Of a stretch of DNA of 50,181 nt, positions 9,310 through 17,582 are shown one piece after another (the stretch's first letter is position 1; each line of letters starts with the position of its first letter). The DNA comes from UBA4874 sp002399435. GTDB lineage: Bacteria; Bacillota; Clostridia; Caldicoprobacterales; DTU083. Location of the stretch: NCBI GenBank assembly GCA_036823195.1, contig DAISGI010000018.1, positions 1 to 50,181 on the forward strand, given 5' to 3'. A program made the position numbers and the translations under genes. The notes beneath the pieces are model-generated. The model was given only the letters and a program-made list of their open reading frames with translations, was not told the origin of the DNA and searched no databases.

Positions 9310-10629
9310 TTAGCCAAAAAGTATGGAATTCACAATGCTCTCCAGGTATTCCTGCCTTCCGGACCCGGGCAGCTCAGGCGCTCCCAGTTTTTCGGCATGT
9401 TCGGCAAGTTCCGTCAGGTTTGTCCCGCCTTTTCTGATCTTTGCGCCCAGTCCGGTTTCGAAGCTGGAGTATCTTTCCTTCACAAAGCGGTCAATCCTGC
9501 CGTCCTCTATGATCTGAGCAGCTTTGATGAGACCCAGGGCGAAGGTGTCCATTCCCAGGATATATCCCAGGAACATATCCTCATGGGTATTGCTGGGACG
9601 CCGGTTTTTGGCATCGAAGTTGAACCCTCCGTTTTTCAGCCCTCCGGCCTTTAAAACTTCATACATGCACATGGCTGCTTCATATACATTAAAGGGAAAC
9701 TGATCCGTGTCCCACCCAAGAAGACAATCCCCCTGGTTTGCATCAATGCTTCCCAGCATCCCGTGGATCGCGCTGACCCGCAGCTCATGCTGGAAGGTAT
9801 GCCCTGCCAGCGTCGCATGATTGGCTTCGATATTCAGCTTGAAATCCTGATCCAGACCATAGTCCTTCAGAAAGCCAATCGCTGTGGAAGCATCAAAATC
9901 ATATTGATGCTTTGTCGGTTCCTTGGGTTTGGGTTCAATGTAAAAGTCTCCTTTGAAACCAATGCTTCTGCCGTATTCCACCGCCATTTTCATAAGTGCC
10001 GCGATGTTTTCCAGCTCGAATTTCATATCGGTATTCAGCAGTGTTTCATAGCCTTCCCTGCCTCCCCAGAATACATAGCCCCTGCCGCCCAGCTTTACGG
10101 TAAGATCCAGAGCTTTCTTGATCTGTGCCGCGGCAAAACAATATACATCCGCGGAATTGGTGCTCCCTGCCCCATTCATAAATCTTGGATTGTTGAACAT
10201 ATTTGCCGTAGCCCAAAGAAGCTTTTTCCCGGTGTGTTTCATCTTTTCCCTGATATAATCGGAAATCGTATCCAGACGTGCATTGGTCTCAGAGATGGTT
10301 TCGGCCTCCGGCACCAGATCCGCATCATGAAAACAGAAATATTCGATGCCCAGTTTCTCCATGAACTCAAAGCCTGCATCGACTTTTGCCCTGGCATGTT
10401 CCATGGTGCCGATCTTTGATCCAAAGCTTTTGTCTGCTGTGCCCACTCCGAACATATCAGCACCGGCCGCTCCAAGATTATGCCACCAGGCCATAGCAAA
10501 AGGAAGATGCTCCCTCATGGTTTTTCCCATAATGACCCTGTCCGCATCATAATACCGGAACGCAAAAGGATTTTTGGAAGATGGCCCTTCGTACTTTACC
10601 TTCGGAATGCTTTTGAATATTTCACCCAT
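9310..10629 (-). CDS. xylA: Xylose isomerase
   Basis: The enzyme converts D-xylose to D-xylulose in the cytoplasm with two divalent metal ions. From the chosen ATG it has 439 residues, the usual length of the group II enzymes. Signature motifs are the active-site FCFHDADLVPE, VFWGGREGYETLLNTD, EPKPKEPTKHQYDFD, the metal-binding EANHATLAGHTFQHEL and GSIDANQGD. The open frame extends upstream to a TTG at 10653. The ATG at 10629 is preferred because GGGGAGG lies 7 bases before it and the protein then begins MGEIFKSIPKVKYEG, as family members do. It is the first gene of the xylA-xylB-GH3 operon and has a strong promoter with a likely catabolite repression site. Confidence 0.97.
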   Translation of the reverse strand: MGEIFKSIPKVKYEGPSSKNPFAFRYYDADRVIMGKTMREHLPFAMAWWHNLGAAGADMFGVGTADKSFGSKIGTMEHARAKVDAGFEFMEKLGIEYFCFHDADLVPEAETISETNARLDTISDYIREKMKHTGKKLLWATANMFNNPRFMNGAGSTNSADVYCFAAAQIKKALDLTVKLGGRGYVFWGGREGYETLLNTDMKFELENIAALMKMAVEYGRSIGFKGDFYIEPKPKEPTKHQYDFDASTAIGFLKDYGLDQDFKLNIEANHATLAGHTFQHELRVSAIHGMLGSIDANQGDCLLGWDTDQFPFNVYEAAMCMYEVLKAGGLKNGGFNFDAKNRRPSNTHEDMFLGYILGMDTFALGLIKAAQIIEDGRIDRFVKERYSSFETGLGAKIRKGGTNLTELAEHAEKLGAPELPGSGRQEYLESIVNSILFG

Positions 10630-10684
10630 GATATGCCTCCCCAATTTATTCAATTCAATGATATTTTAACCCTTGTATATACTA

Positions 10685-10713
10685 ATAGTAGGACACAGTG
10701 GGTTCGTTGTCAA
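10685..10713 (-). promoter_or_regulatory. xylA promoter with overlapping cre-like site
   Basis: A perfect TTGACA (10708-10713) is 17 bases from TACTAT (10685-10690) on the minus strand, about 55 bases before the xylA start. TTGACAACGAACCCA (10699-10713) fits the CcpA cre consensus WTGNAANCGNWNNCW at nine of ten defined positions and covers the -35 box. Binding there would block RNA polymerase, consistent with glucose repression of xylose use. No XylR-type operator was recognised. Confidence 0.75.
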
Positions 10714-10860
10714 GACATGAAAATGATACACTAACAAATCATGAGCCCAACAAACGATACACCAACGGATTGTGAACCAGCAAACGATACACCAACGGAT
10801 TATGAACCAACAAAAGATACACCAACCGATTATAAACCAACAAGTGATACACCGGCAAAA
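10711..10860. repeat. Five-unit 30-bp tandem repeat upstream of the xylA promoter
   Basis: Units of exactly 30 bases start at 10711, 10741, 10771, 10801 and 10831. The best-conserved core is GATACACCAACGGAT; the two outer units are the most diverged. The array starts at the xylA -35 box and ends 42 bases from the stop codon of the next gene. ATCCGTTGG at 10881-10889 is the inverse complement of the core end, so a hairpin between array and flank is possible. There are no spacers, so this is not a CRISPR array. Confidence 0.9.
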
Positions 10861-10902
10861 CGAATAGAGTTACGGTAATCATCCGTTGGAGTCGGCCTAT
10901 CC

Positions 10903-13035
10903 TCACCCATACTTTCGAATGCCCTCCTGCTGAACGGTCCAGGAACCGTCTTTGGGAAAGCCCGGCGCTTCTTCTTCCGGTCCCCCTTCCCATCCGGCCG
11001 CCATCAATGCAACAGCTGTCAGCAAGGCACCATTGGCCGGAAGGTAGCACGGCAGATCACTTCGGGTGGCGTTATGTCCGTTTGCCAGAAATTGATTCTG
11101 CGGCAGATCATTTAAAAGTATGGAAACTGCAACATCCGGCTGTCCCAGCCTGGCCGCTGTCATGGCAATCATGGGATAATCCCATCCCCAGCTTTTTTTC
11201 TTTAAATCCCATTGCCTTAATACCCTGGCAAGTGTGTTTGTCATAATTCCATGATCCACATCTTCTCCCGGCAGAACCCCGAAACATGCCAGAAAGGAAG
11301 GATGATCATAGTTATATCGTGTATAGGTATCCCGGCAGTTTTCATGGGCCAGATACGCTCCTTGATACACTGGAAGTTTTGAAAGATGCTGAAGAACATC
11401 GTCCCATTTTTCACTGCGGCCTAATTTCATGCGCTCTCTCCATCTTTGTGCCACTTTTAAACCATATCTCCAGTAAGACAGCTCAAAGGATGGATTGCAT
11501 ACCGTCATGGGCGGATGAACTTCCTGGGCAGTGGCAATTGGTGGAGCCAGGATGTATCTTTTGTTCACTCTGTCCCAAACGACGAAATCCGCCATATATT
11601 CCGCCGTTTCCAATACCAGATCACCGTACTTCTCCAGAATTGAAACACCGGATTCCGGGCAGGCTGATTCCAGACAGGCTTTATAACAGGCTTCTGCAAA
11701 GCTGATAGGGTGGGGCTGACACCAGATCAGCAGCGGACCGATTCCGGAAGGCATGGCATCGTCCCAATCCTCCGGACCATAGCTTTTCACCCAGCGTGCT
11801 CCGGACAATCCATGTCTTTTCGCCATCCGTTTTGCTTTGGGCAAATTCGCGTTATACCAGCACAGGCTCCTCTCCAACAAAGATGTCCTTCCCCATAAAG
11901 TAAAATGATAAGCATGCCACCAATGCATTTCCAGATTGAACTTTCCATACCAACTGTTGTTCATCAGGCCGGTTTCCTGTGGCGGCGTACTGCCTGCGCA
12001 GTGAACTGCAGTAAGATATTGAGAAAGGATCAATCGCCGTTCCAGCTCTTCTGCCCCTGGATCCTTGCTGTCTGATAACTGGACTGCTCCTCCGGCAGAC
12101 CAAAAATGGTTCCAATAATTGATACTGCTGCGAAAGGTGTTCTCAATTTCATCGACATCGTGCTCAAATGAACTACGCTGAAATTCAAAGCCTATCTGAA
12201 AACGATCCGATCCGGGCTGCGGGCAGATAGTAAAACAATGTGGTGCCGTCTGTTTTAAAATGCCCTGCCCGCTCCAATGAACTCTGACAAAATACCGGTC
12301 ATCATCCAGGTTACGGAGAAATACTGCAGTATTTGTATCGCTCTCAACCAGATCGGTATGATGAAGCTCCGGATGCCTCCAGTCTGCAGCAGAAAGGTAA
12401 TCGGGCCATCGATCCGGAAGGGAAACTCTTCCGTCGGAAAATGACCGGCCAGGAGAAGCTCCGGGAAAGGCAAGGCAAACGGTGAGCCTTCCTTCTCCCA
12501 ACAAAGAAGATTCAATGGAAAAGACAACCTTGTCCCGGGCAGGATGGCAAGCTGTTCTCACCTGAACCGGTGTGGAATCCATCCTGAAAGAGCTTTTGAG
12601 TATTCCATGATAAAGATCGAGGGTTTGCCGGATATCCGTGATATCTTCCAAAACAGCTTTTGTTCCACCAACCTTTTTGAGTTCCATGCCGATCTGACCC
12701 AAATGCAAACGATGTGGATTTTGCCTTAAATAGGCGTAAAGATCCTTTTGCCCTTTGGAACTGGTTGGAAATCCCTGTTTACCCCAGGGCGTATCGTATT
12801 CCGTCATTTTAAAATCTTCATAGGACAGTCCGGAAGGCTTTGGATTCGTATGCCATCCCCATTGAGACTGCGTACATAAAGGCTGCCCTTTTTCATATGC
12901 TTCCGGGAAGCTTTGCATCCCGGTAACATCTGCCGTATAGGCAAACTCACCATTCCCCACAGACAGCGGAGCACGAATATCTGCTCTGTGATAAACGGGA
13001 TTATGCCGGGTAACAAGCCGATAGCGATCGATCAT
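10903..13035 (-). CDS. Unclassified six-hairpin (alpha/alpha-barrel) glycosidase-like protein
   Basis: I do not recognise a named family with certainty. The 710-residue protein begins RHNPVYHRADIRAPLSVGNG, like the N-terminal beta-sandwich of GH65/GH95-type enzymes. Its second half has the aromatic-rich helical repeats of an (alpha/alpha)6 barrel, including NSWYGKFNLEMHWWHAYHF (about residues 358-376) and WGWDYPMIAMTAARLG near the C terminus. There is no signal peptide, so it is cytoplasmic. It is the last gene of the long cluster that contains two ABC permease pairs and a GH95-type enzyme, and probably acts on the same imported oligosaccharide. AGGGG precedes the ATG by about 10 bases. Acid and base residues cannot be assigned from sequence alone, so hydrolase, phosphorylase or lyase activity is all possible. 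Confidence 0.65.
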   Translation of the reverse strand: MIDRYRLVTRHNPVYHRADIRAPLSVGNGEFAYTADVTGMQSFPEAYEKGQPLCTQSQWGWHTNPKPSGLSYEDFKMTEYDTPWGKQGFPTSSKGQKDLYAYLRQNPHRLHLGQIGMELKKVGGTKAVLEDITDIRQTLDLYHGILKSSFRMDSTPVQVRTACHPARDKVVFSIESSLLGEGRLTVCLAFPGASPGRSFSDGRVSLPDRWPDYLSAADWRHPELHHTDLVESDTNTAVFLRNLDDDRYFVRVHWSGQGILKQTAPHCFTICPQPGSDRFQIGFEFQRSSFEHDVDEIENTFRSSINYWNHFWSAGGAVQLSDSKDPGAEELERRLILSQYLTAVHCAGSTPPQETGLMNNSWYGKFNLEMHWWHAYHFTLWGRTSLLERSLCWYNANLPKAKRMAKRHGLSGARWVKSYGPEDWDDAMPSGIGPLLIWCQPHPISFAEACYKACLESACPESGVSILEKYGDLVLETAEYMADFVVWDRVNKRYILAPPIATAQEVHPPMTVCNPSFELSYWRYGLKVAQRWRERMKLGRSEKWDDVLQHLSKLPVYQGAYLAHENCRDTYTRYNYDHPSFLACFGVLPGEDVDHGIMTNTLARVLRQWDLKKKSWGWDYPMIAMTAARLGQPDVAVSILLNDLPQNQFLANGHNATRSDLPCYLPANGALLTAVALMAAGWEGGPEEEAPGFPKDGSWTVQQEGIRKYG

Positions 13036-13095
13036 CTGATATTTTCCCCTCTCGCACAGATAAATATATCATTACAAATCGTCACAAATCACCAA

Positions 13096-13171
13096 TGCAT
13101 TCCATAGGAAAGTGCATTCTATAGGAAAGTGCATTCTATGGATGAAAGGATGCATTCCATAGCTGAAAGGA
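13096..13171. repeat. Four-unit tandem repeat between two glycosidase genes
   Basis: Units begin with TGCATTC at 13096, 13113, 13130 and 13151. The first two are 17 bases (TGCATTCCATAGGAAAG and a one-base variant); the last two are 21 bases and end in GAAAGGA. The array fills the gap between the stop of the GH95-type gene and the start of the next gene. It has no coding sense and no terminator form. Confidence 0.85.
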
Positions 13172-13178
13172 TTCTTTT

Positions 13179-15590
13179 TTACGCCAAATTTGTTTCTTCC
13201 TCTTCCTTATCCGTCTGGGCAGTTATGCACAGCCTTTCACCAGCCTTTAGTGCTATCCCAGGAGTTCTGCCATCAATGCTGTGTCCGTTCATAGCGTACC
13301 GATGGAAAAACTTCGGCAGCTGAATCGTCAACCTTGTATTCCGCAAGGATACTATGTTGCACACAAAGTATCCTGCCAATATGTCCCATTTAAAACTGAT
13401 CAGGCCGGTCATAAAGTGAAGGTTTTTCACCGCGCCCTTTTTAAATCGTTCCGGGCAAGCCGGCAATATTTTAATGAAATCATCGGATACAAAAAGAAGC
13501 ATTTCCTGCACGGCATTGGCAATACCCATATTGGCATCCATTTGAACAGGCACGGATTCCCCTCCGTCCAACGTTAATCCCATTTTACGCCAATCATTAT
13601 GTAATGTAAACAAGTTTTTCAACACACAGGATCTGGTCAATATGTCCAGACACCTTATAGCTTTTTCGGGCTTTTCCAGTCTGGCATAGATACAGGCCAT
13701 ATGGGCCAGGGACCAGCCTGATTGACTGCCGGGAGTCCTTTTGCTTACCGCCAGTTCAAATCCGACAGGCATATCCATATCATCTCTGCCGACCACATAT
13801 TCCTTACCCGGAAACACCGGATAGATATGAGACAAATGACGATGTGTATAACGGTCGGTAAGATCCGGATGCATCCATTCCTTTATATCACCATCTGCAT
13901 TTTTTTGATATTCCGGTATCGCCTTTAAAATCGTTTCCCAGCTCTTGATTTTATCCTGATACATACCTGTAATTTTACTCGCTTCAATAATATTACGAAA
14001 TAATTCTTTTACAATTGCAAAGTCCATTGTAGCATTTACGGCAGAAGGACAGGGATGTGCCATATGCTCATATTCATCCCCCGGCATAAGACTTTTTGGG
14101 GTATTTTCCGGAGATACAGAAGGATATATCTTACAGTTTCCCTTTTCATCCATCACGATATAATCGGAATAGAATTGAGCCGCTTCATACATAAAAGGAA
14201 GAATCTTTTCTTTTAAGAATTCTTCGTCGCCGGTAAATTTGTAGTAATCATAAAAATGCTGACATAGCCAGCCGGCAGCACCTATCCAGTTTAGAATCAC
14301 AGGTACGATTTGATTTGGATAGCCCATACCAGGAGTTGTTCCGGCTGGAATATAAATGCCGGAACATCCAAACAACCTGCGGGCGTTTTGCCTGAAATCA
14401 TCCATGAGACTCCAATAGTAATCCAAAACGGTTTTCATGGTGTATTCGAGCCCGCCTACCATGGTATGCCAATAAATCATCTGAATATTTTCATTGGCCA
14501 TATTATGGGACCAGGGCAATCGGTATTTTCCCGGCCATAATCCATACAAGGGAAATGGAAGGCCGTTTTCGGCTGTTCCGCTTATCATAAGATATCGTCC
14601 GAATCTCCACATTCTTTCAATTAAAGCATTGGACGCTGTCTGCTCATATGCATTAAAAAGGAGTTCTTCGTTTGATTTATCCAGATCCTGATCAGCTATT
14701 TGAATATCTACATTATGAAACAAAGCGCCATGAAGCTTTGCATGCCTTTTTAAGCAAGCTTCATATGTGTCGTTCCAACCTTCCAGTTTTCTTTTATACT
14801 TTTCAAATTCTGTATTCCTCTGCCCGCCTACAAAAAAGCAACAGTATACAGTGATTTCATTACCATTTTTTACGCTGATCGATCTGCCATCCTGAGTGGC
14901 CAGATCGCCATCCCCAACAATTTTCATAACTGCTCCAAAATCTCTGCCATCTTCATTACGGGCAGAATAATATATGAAGTTTTTATCCGCATACTCCACC
15001 AGATTTGAGCCTTGTTCCTCTCTCATTTTCTTTGTATCCTTATCATAAGTCTCATGAAGTTGGAGAAACAGGTTTGCATTCAAATGACGCTGATTGGATG
15101 TCAGCTTATAAACCAGCATATCATCCGCCCTGGACACAAAAAGCTTTCTGGTAAATTCGCAGTCTTCTTCCTTCCAGGAAACACAAACCTCACCGGTCTC
15201 CATGTTTAATACACGCCTGTAATGATGAAAAGCATTTTTACTGTCCATGATCACTTTTATATCGCAAAGCGGGCAGGGAGAAGCAAGTCTCGCTGTATAA
15301 CCTTTCTTCTTTAGTAAATCTGCTGAAATTGTATTTGCATCCCAAAAGTTCCCTTTGTCCAACTGTTTTCTCGTTTCCGACAGTGCTTCATGAATGTCCG
15401 GAAGCTCGTTTCTTTTCCCCCAGTGCCATAGTTTGCAGTGATTGATTACAATCGTCTCATCTGCTATATTCCCATACACAAGAGCGCCGATTTTGCCGTT
15501 CCCTGCCGGCAAACCTTCCCGCCACATATCTCTATGCCAAGAAGCAGGCGTTTTTAAAGTCATTTTATTTCTGTTGCCATTTTGTGTCAC
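13179..15590 (-). CDS. GH95-type glycosidase (alpha-L-fucosidase/alpha-L-galactosidase family)
   Basis: The protein has the GH95 plan of an N-terminal beta domain, (alpha/alpha)6 catalytic barrel and C-terminal beta domain. Landmarks are DMWREGLPAGNGKIGALVYG near the start, WLCQHFYDYYKFTGDEEFL, PSVSPENTP near residue 500, HLSHIYPVFPGKEY, GWSLAHMACIYARLEKPEKA and VQMDANMGIANAVQEMLL, each matching a conserved family block. GH95 enzymes release L-fucose or L-galactose from plant polymers, using Asn-activated water and a Glu acid. No signal peptide is present. The frame is open to an ATG at 15611 with a poor binding site. GGGGTG lies 6 bases before a GTG at 15590, which gives 803 residues and is preferred with moderate confidence. 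It follows the second permease pair, so it likely processes what that importer brings in. Confidence 0.8.
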   Translation of the reverse strand: MTQNGNRNKMTLKTPASWHRDMWREGLPAGNGKIGALVYGNIADETIVINHCKLWHWGKRNELPDIHEALSETRKQLDKGNFWDANTISADLLKKKGYTARLASPCPLCDIKVIMDSKNAFHHYRRVLNMETGEVCVSWKEEDCEFTRKLFVSRADDMLVYKLTSNQRHLNANLFLQLHETYDKDTKKMREEQGSNLVEYADKNFIYYSARNEDGRDFGAVMKIVGDGDLATQDGRSISVKNGNEITVYCCFFVGGQRNTEFEKYKRKLEGWNDTYEACLKRHAKLHGALFHNVDIQIADQDLDKSNEELLFNAYEQTASNALIERMWRFGRYLMISGTAENGLPFPLYGLWPGKYRLPWSHNMANENIQMIYWHTMVGGLEYTMKTVLDYYWSLMDDFRQNARRLFGCSGIYIPAGTTPGMGYPNQIVPVILNWIGAAGWLCQHFYDYYKFTGDEEFLKEKILPFMYEAAQFYSDYIVMDEKGNCKIYPSVSPENTPKSLMPGDEYEHMAHPCPSAVNATMDFAIVKELFRNIIEASKITGMYQDKIKSWETILKAIPEYQKNADGDIKEWMHPDLTDRYTHRHLSHIYPVFPGKEYVVGRDDMDMPVGFELAVSKRTPGSQSGWSLAHMACIYARLEKPEKAIRCLDILTRSCVLKNLFTLHNDWRKMGLTLDGGESVPVQMDANMGIANAVQEMLLFVSDDFIKILPACPERFKKGAVKNLHFMTGLISFKWDILAGYFVCNIVSLRNTRLTIQLPKFFHRYAMNGHSIDGRTPGIALKAGERLCITAQTDKEEEETNLA

Positions 15591-15638
15591 ATGAATCACC
15601 CCTATTGCCATATCTTCTTCGCATTCATTCCAAAATCA

Positions 15639-16592
15639 TCATCCTACTATACCGGAACGCTCGATGCTTTCTACAAAAAATTTCTGGCCGAATATATAGA
15701 CGAGAGCCAGCGGTAATATGGCCATAATTGCGGATGCATTGTTTAATGTGGTTACCATGATTTCCTTCTCCCCCTGGCTTGCCCTCTCCGCCACATTGGA
15801 AAATATCTGCAACTTGCTCATCAGCAAGCCAGAGTATACAGTATCTGTCCATTGCCATGAAAAAGAAAGAAGAAAAACTGTAACCAGCAATGCAGTGGAA
15901 GAAGGAATAATTATTTTGATAAATGTCTGCATTGTATTGCATCCATCGATAAAGGCAGCTTCTTCTAATTCTTTGGGCACATTCCTGAAGTATTGCCGAA
16001 ACATAAATATATACAGTCCGTTTTTCAAGCCGATACCCAGCATTGACAGAATAATTACCGGCCAGGGAGTGGAGATCAAATTCAAATGTCCCATAAAAAA
16101 GCGAAATTTAATAAATAAAGGAACCATAATCGTTTGCGGAGGAACAATCAAAGTTAAAATCACACAGAAAAACAGGGCCGTATTCCCTTTGAAACGAAAT
16201 CTGGCAAACCCATAACCAGCCAAAGCAGATATTGTCATCTGCAGAAGAGCCACTATCGTGGCAAGAGCAGCTGTATTCCCCATAGTCTTAAAATATTCCG
16301 TTCTGCTGACGACATTTTTTATATTCTCCAGCGTAAAATATTTCGGAATATACTTTACCGTTGGATCCAGAAAATCTTCGAAGCTCTTAAAGGAATCAAT
16401 CACTTTAACGGCAAATGGATATAGGATCACATAACACAAGCCTATAAGTATCGCTGCCCTCACAATCCTCCATATACCTTTTGATATACCTGATACAGAA
16501 AAATACTTTATTCGTATTCTTGTCAGCCTGATAGCATTTTTCCGCTCTGCTTCAACATTTGAACGGTTTCGAAAGTTGCTAACTTGAATCAT
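15639..16592 (-). CDS. Sugar ABC transporter permease, MalG type (second pair)
   Basis: A 317-residue permease with six predicted membrane segments, the first at about residues 43-63 (IVRAAILIGLCYVILYPFAV). The EAA loop for ATPase contact is KELEEAAFIDGCNTMQTFIK at about 210, placing it in the CUT1 MalG group. GGGAGG precedes the ATG by 7 bases. It directly follows the MalF-type gene (stop at 16634) and precedes the GH95-type gene. The N-terminal 40 residues are long and basic compared with most relatives. The substrate is not shown by sequence; the flanking glycosidases suggest a plant cell wall oligosaccharide. Confidence 0.9.
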   Translation of the reverse strand: MIQVSNFRNRSNVEAERKNAIRLTRIRIKYFSVSGISKGIWRIVRAAILIGLCYVILYPFAVKVIDSFKSFEDFLDPTVKYIPKYFTLENIKNVVSRTEYFKTMGNTAALATIVALLQMTISALAGYGFARFRFKGNTALFFCVILTLIVPPQTIMVPLFIKFRFFMGHLNLISTPWPVIILSMLGIGLKNGLYIFMFRQYFRNVPKELEEAAFIDGCNTMQTFIKIIIPSSTALLVTVFLLSFSWQWTDTVYSGLLMSKLQIFSNVAERASQGEKEIMVTTLNNASAIMAILPLALVYIFGQKFFVESIERSGIVG

Positions 16593-16633
16593 GGTAAGCC
16601 TCCCTTTTTCACATTACCTTTCTTTCCGTAAGG

Positions 16634-17566
16634 TTAATCCAAATAATTGATTCTCCTGGATATGATCAGTGTCACCACTCCAAGTACTACTATTACAATG
16701 AAGAAATAAATCCATGACAAAGCGGACGCAAAGCCCATTCTTCCCCTTGCAAAGGCCATAGACTGGATGTAGTCCAATACTCCATAGATTGGATTGGTAA
16801 AGGTATCTATTATAGTATAGATTATATTCACAAATATCATAGGGGTCAGCATAGGAAAAGTGATTTTCCAAAATTCCTGCCATTTTGTGGCACCTTCCAT
16901 TTTTGATGCTTCAAATAGAGAAGACGGTATGGATTGAAGGGCCGTTAGAAAGATTAAGATCTGGACTCCCGATGAATTTGCAATATTATAGGTGTTCTGT
17001 AAAGCATAGATGATGACCCCTACAATGGATGGAGAAATACCGGAATTGGTCAGCATCCTTTGAAGATTGAAAGAGGCAGCCATCCCTACCTTATCGAACG
17101 CAGCAACTTGATCTCCAATTTCTTCAAGAGATTCCATAGCATTATACATGGCGTTGGACTGTTCTACATCTTTTACAATACCAGTCGCAAGAATTACAGG
17201 TAGAAAAAAGACAGTCCGCGCCAAACCTCTTCCTGCAAACTTCTGATTCAGGACATTTGCGATAAAGAAGCTGAAAAGTATGACAATAATCGTATCAATC
17301 AATATGCCTTTTGCTGCAGACAATAGAATTGTCCGAAATTCCGTATCTGTCATAAACGCATCATAATAATTCTTCCATTTTACAAATGTTTTGGATATAC
17401 TTCCAAAATTAATTTTTACATCATTAAAAGAATATAAAAAGGATTCCACCAAACATGGAAGAAAAATTACAAAAAAGCCAATTAAGAACGGCAATACAAA
17501 AAGATATCCATTTAAATCCTTTCTTACTGTTGAACTTAAGCCCAGTTTCTTTTCTCGCCCAGTCAT
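16634..17566 (-). CDS. Sugar ABC transporter permease, MalF type (second pair)
   Basis: A CUT1 MalF-like permease with a first membrane helix in LFVLPFLIGFFVIFLPCLVE and an EAA loop SLFEASKMEGATKWQEFWKI at about residue 225. The open frame runs to 17605. The ATG at 17566 is preferred because GGAG lies 8 bases before it and only 16 bases then separate it from the DUF5696 stop. From there it has 310 residues. A stretch of about 55 residues between predicted helices (about 130-185, from GIVKDVEQSNAMYNAMESLE) is longer and more polar than in typical MalF-family permeases of this size, and probably forms an external loop. It pairs with the MalG-type gene downstream. Confidence 0.88.
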   Translation of the reverse strand: MTGREKKLGLSSTVRKDLNGYLFVLPFLIGFFVIFLPCLVESFLYSFNDVKINFGSISKTFVKWKNYYDAFMTDTEFRTILLSAAKGILIDTIIVILFSFFIANVLNQKFAGRGLARTVFFLPVILATGIVKDVEQSNAMYNAMESLEEIGDQVAAFDKVGMAASFNLQRMLTNSGISPSIVGVIIYALQNTYNIANSSGVQILIFLTALQSIPSSLFEASKMEGATKWQEFWKITFPMLTPMIFVNIIYTIIDTFTNPIYGVLDYIQSMAFARGRMGFASALSWIYFFIVIVVLGVVTLIISRRINYLD

Positions 17567-17582
17567 ACTATTTTCTCCTTTC

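Noticed and set aside
10711..10860. CRISPR array
   Set aside because: Units are contiguous and 30 bases long with no spacers, and no cas gene is near.
10741..10875. Plus-strand frame reading PTNDTPTDCEP-like 10-residue repeats
   Set aside because: It looks protein-like only because 30 is a multiple of three; there is no ribosome binding site and it stops after about 44 codons.
10739..11050. Minus-strand frame of about 100 residues ending in LVYRLLVHNP-type repeats
   Set aside because: It is the tandem repeat translated, extended from a wrong frame of the six-hairpin gene, with no start signal.
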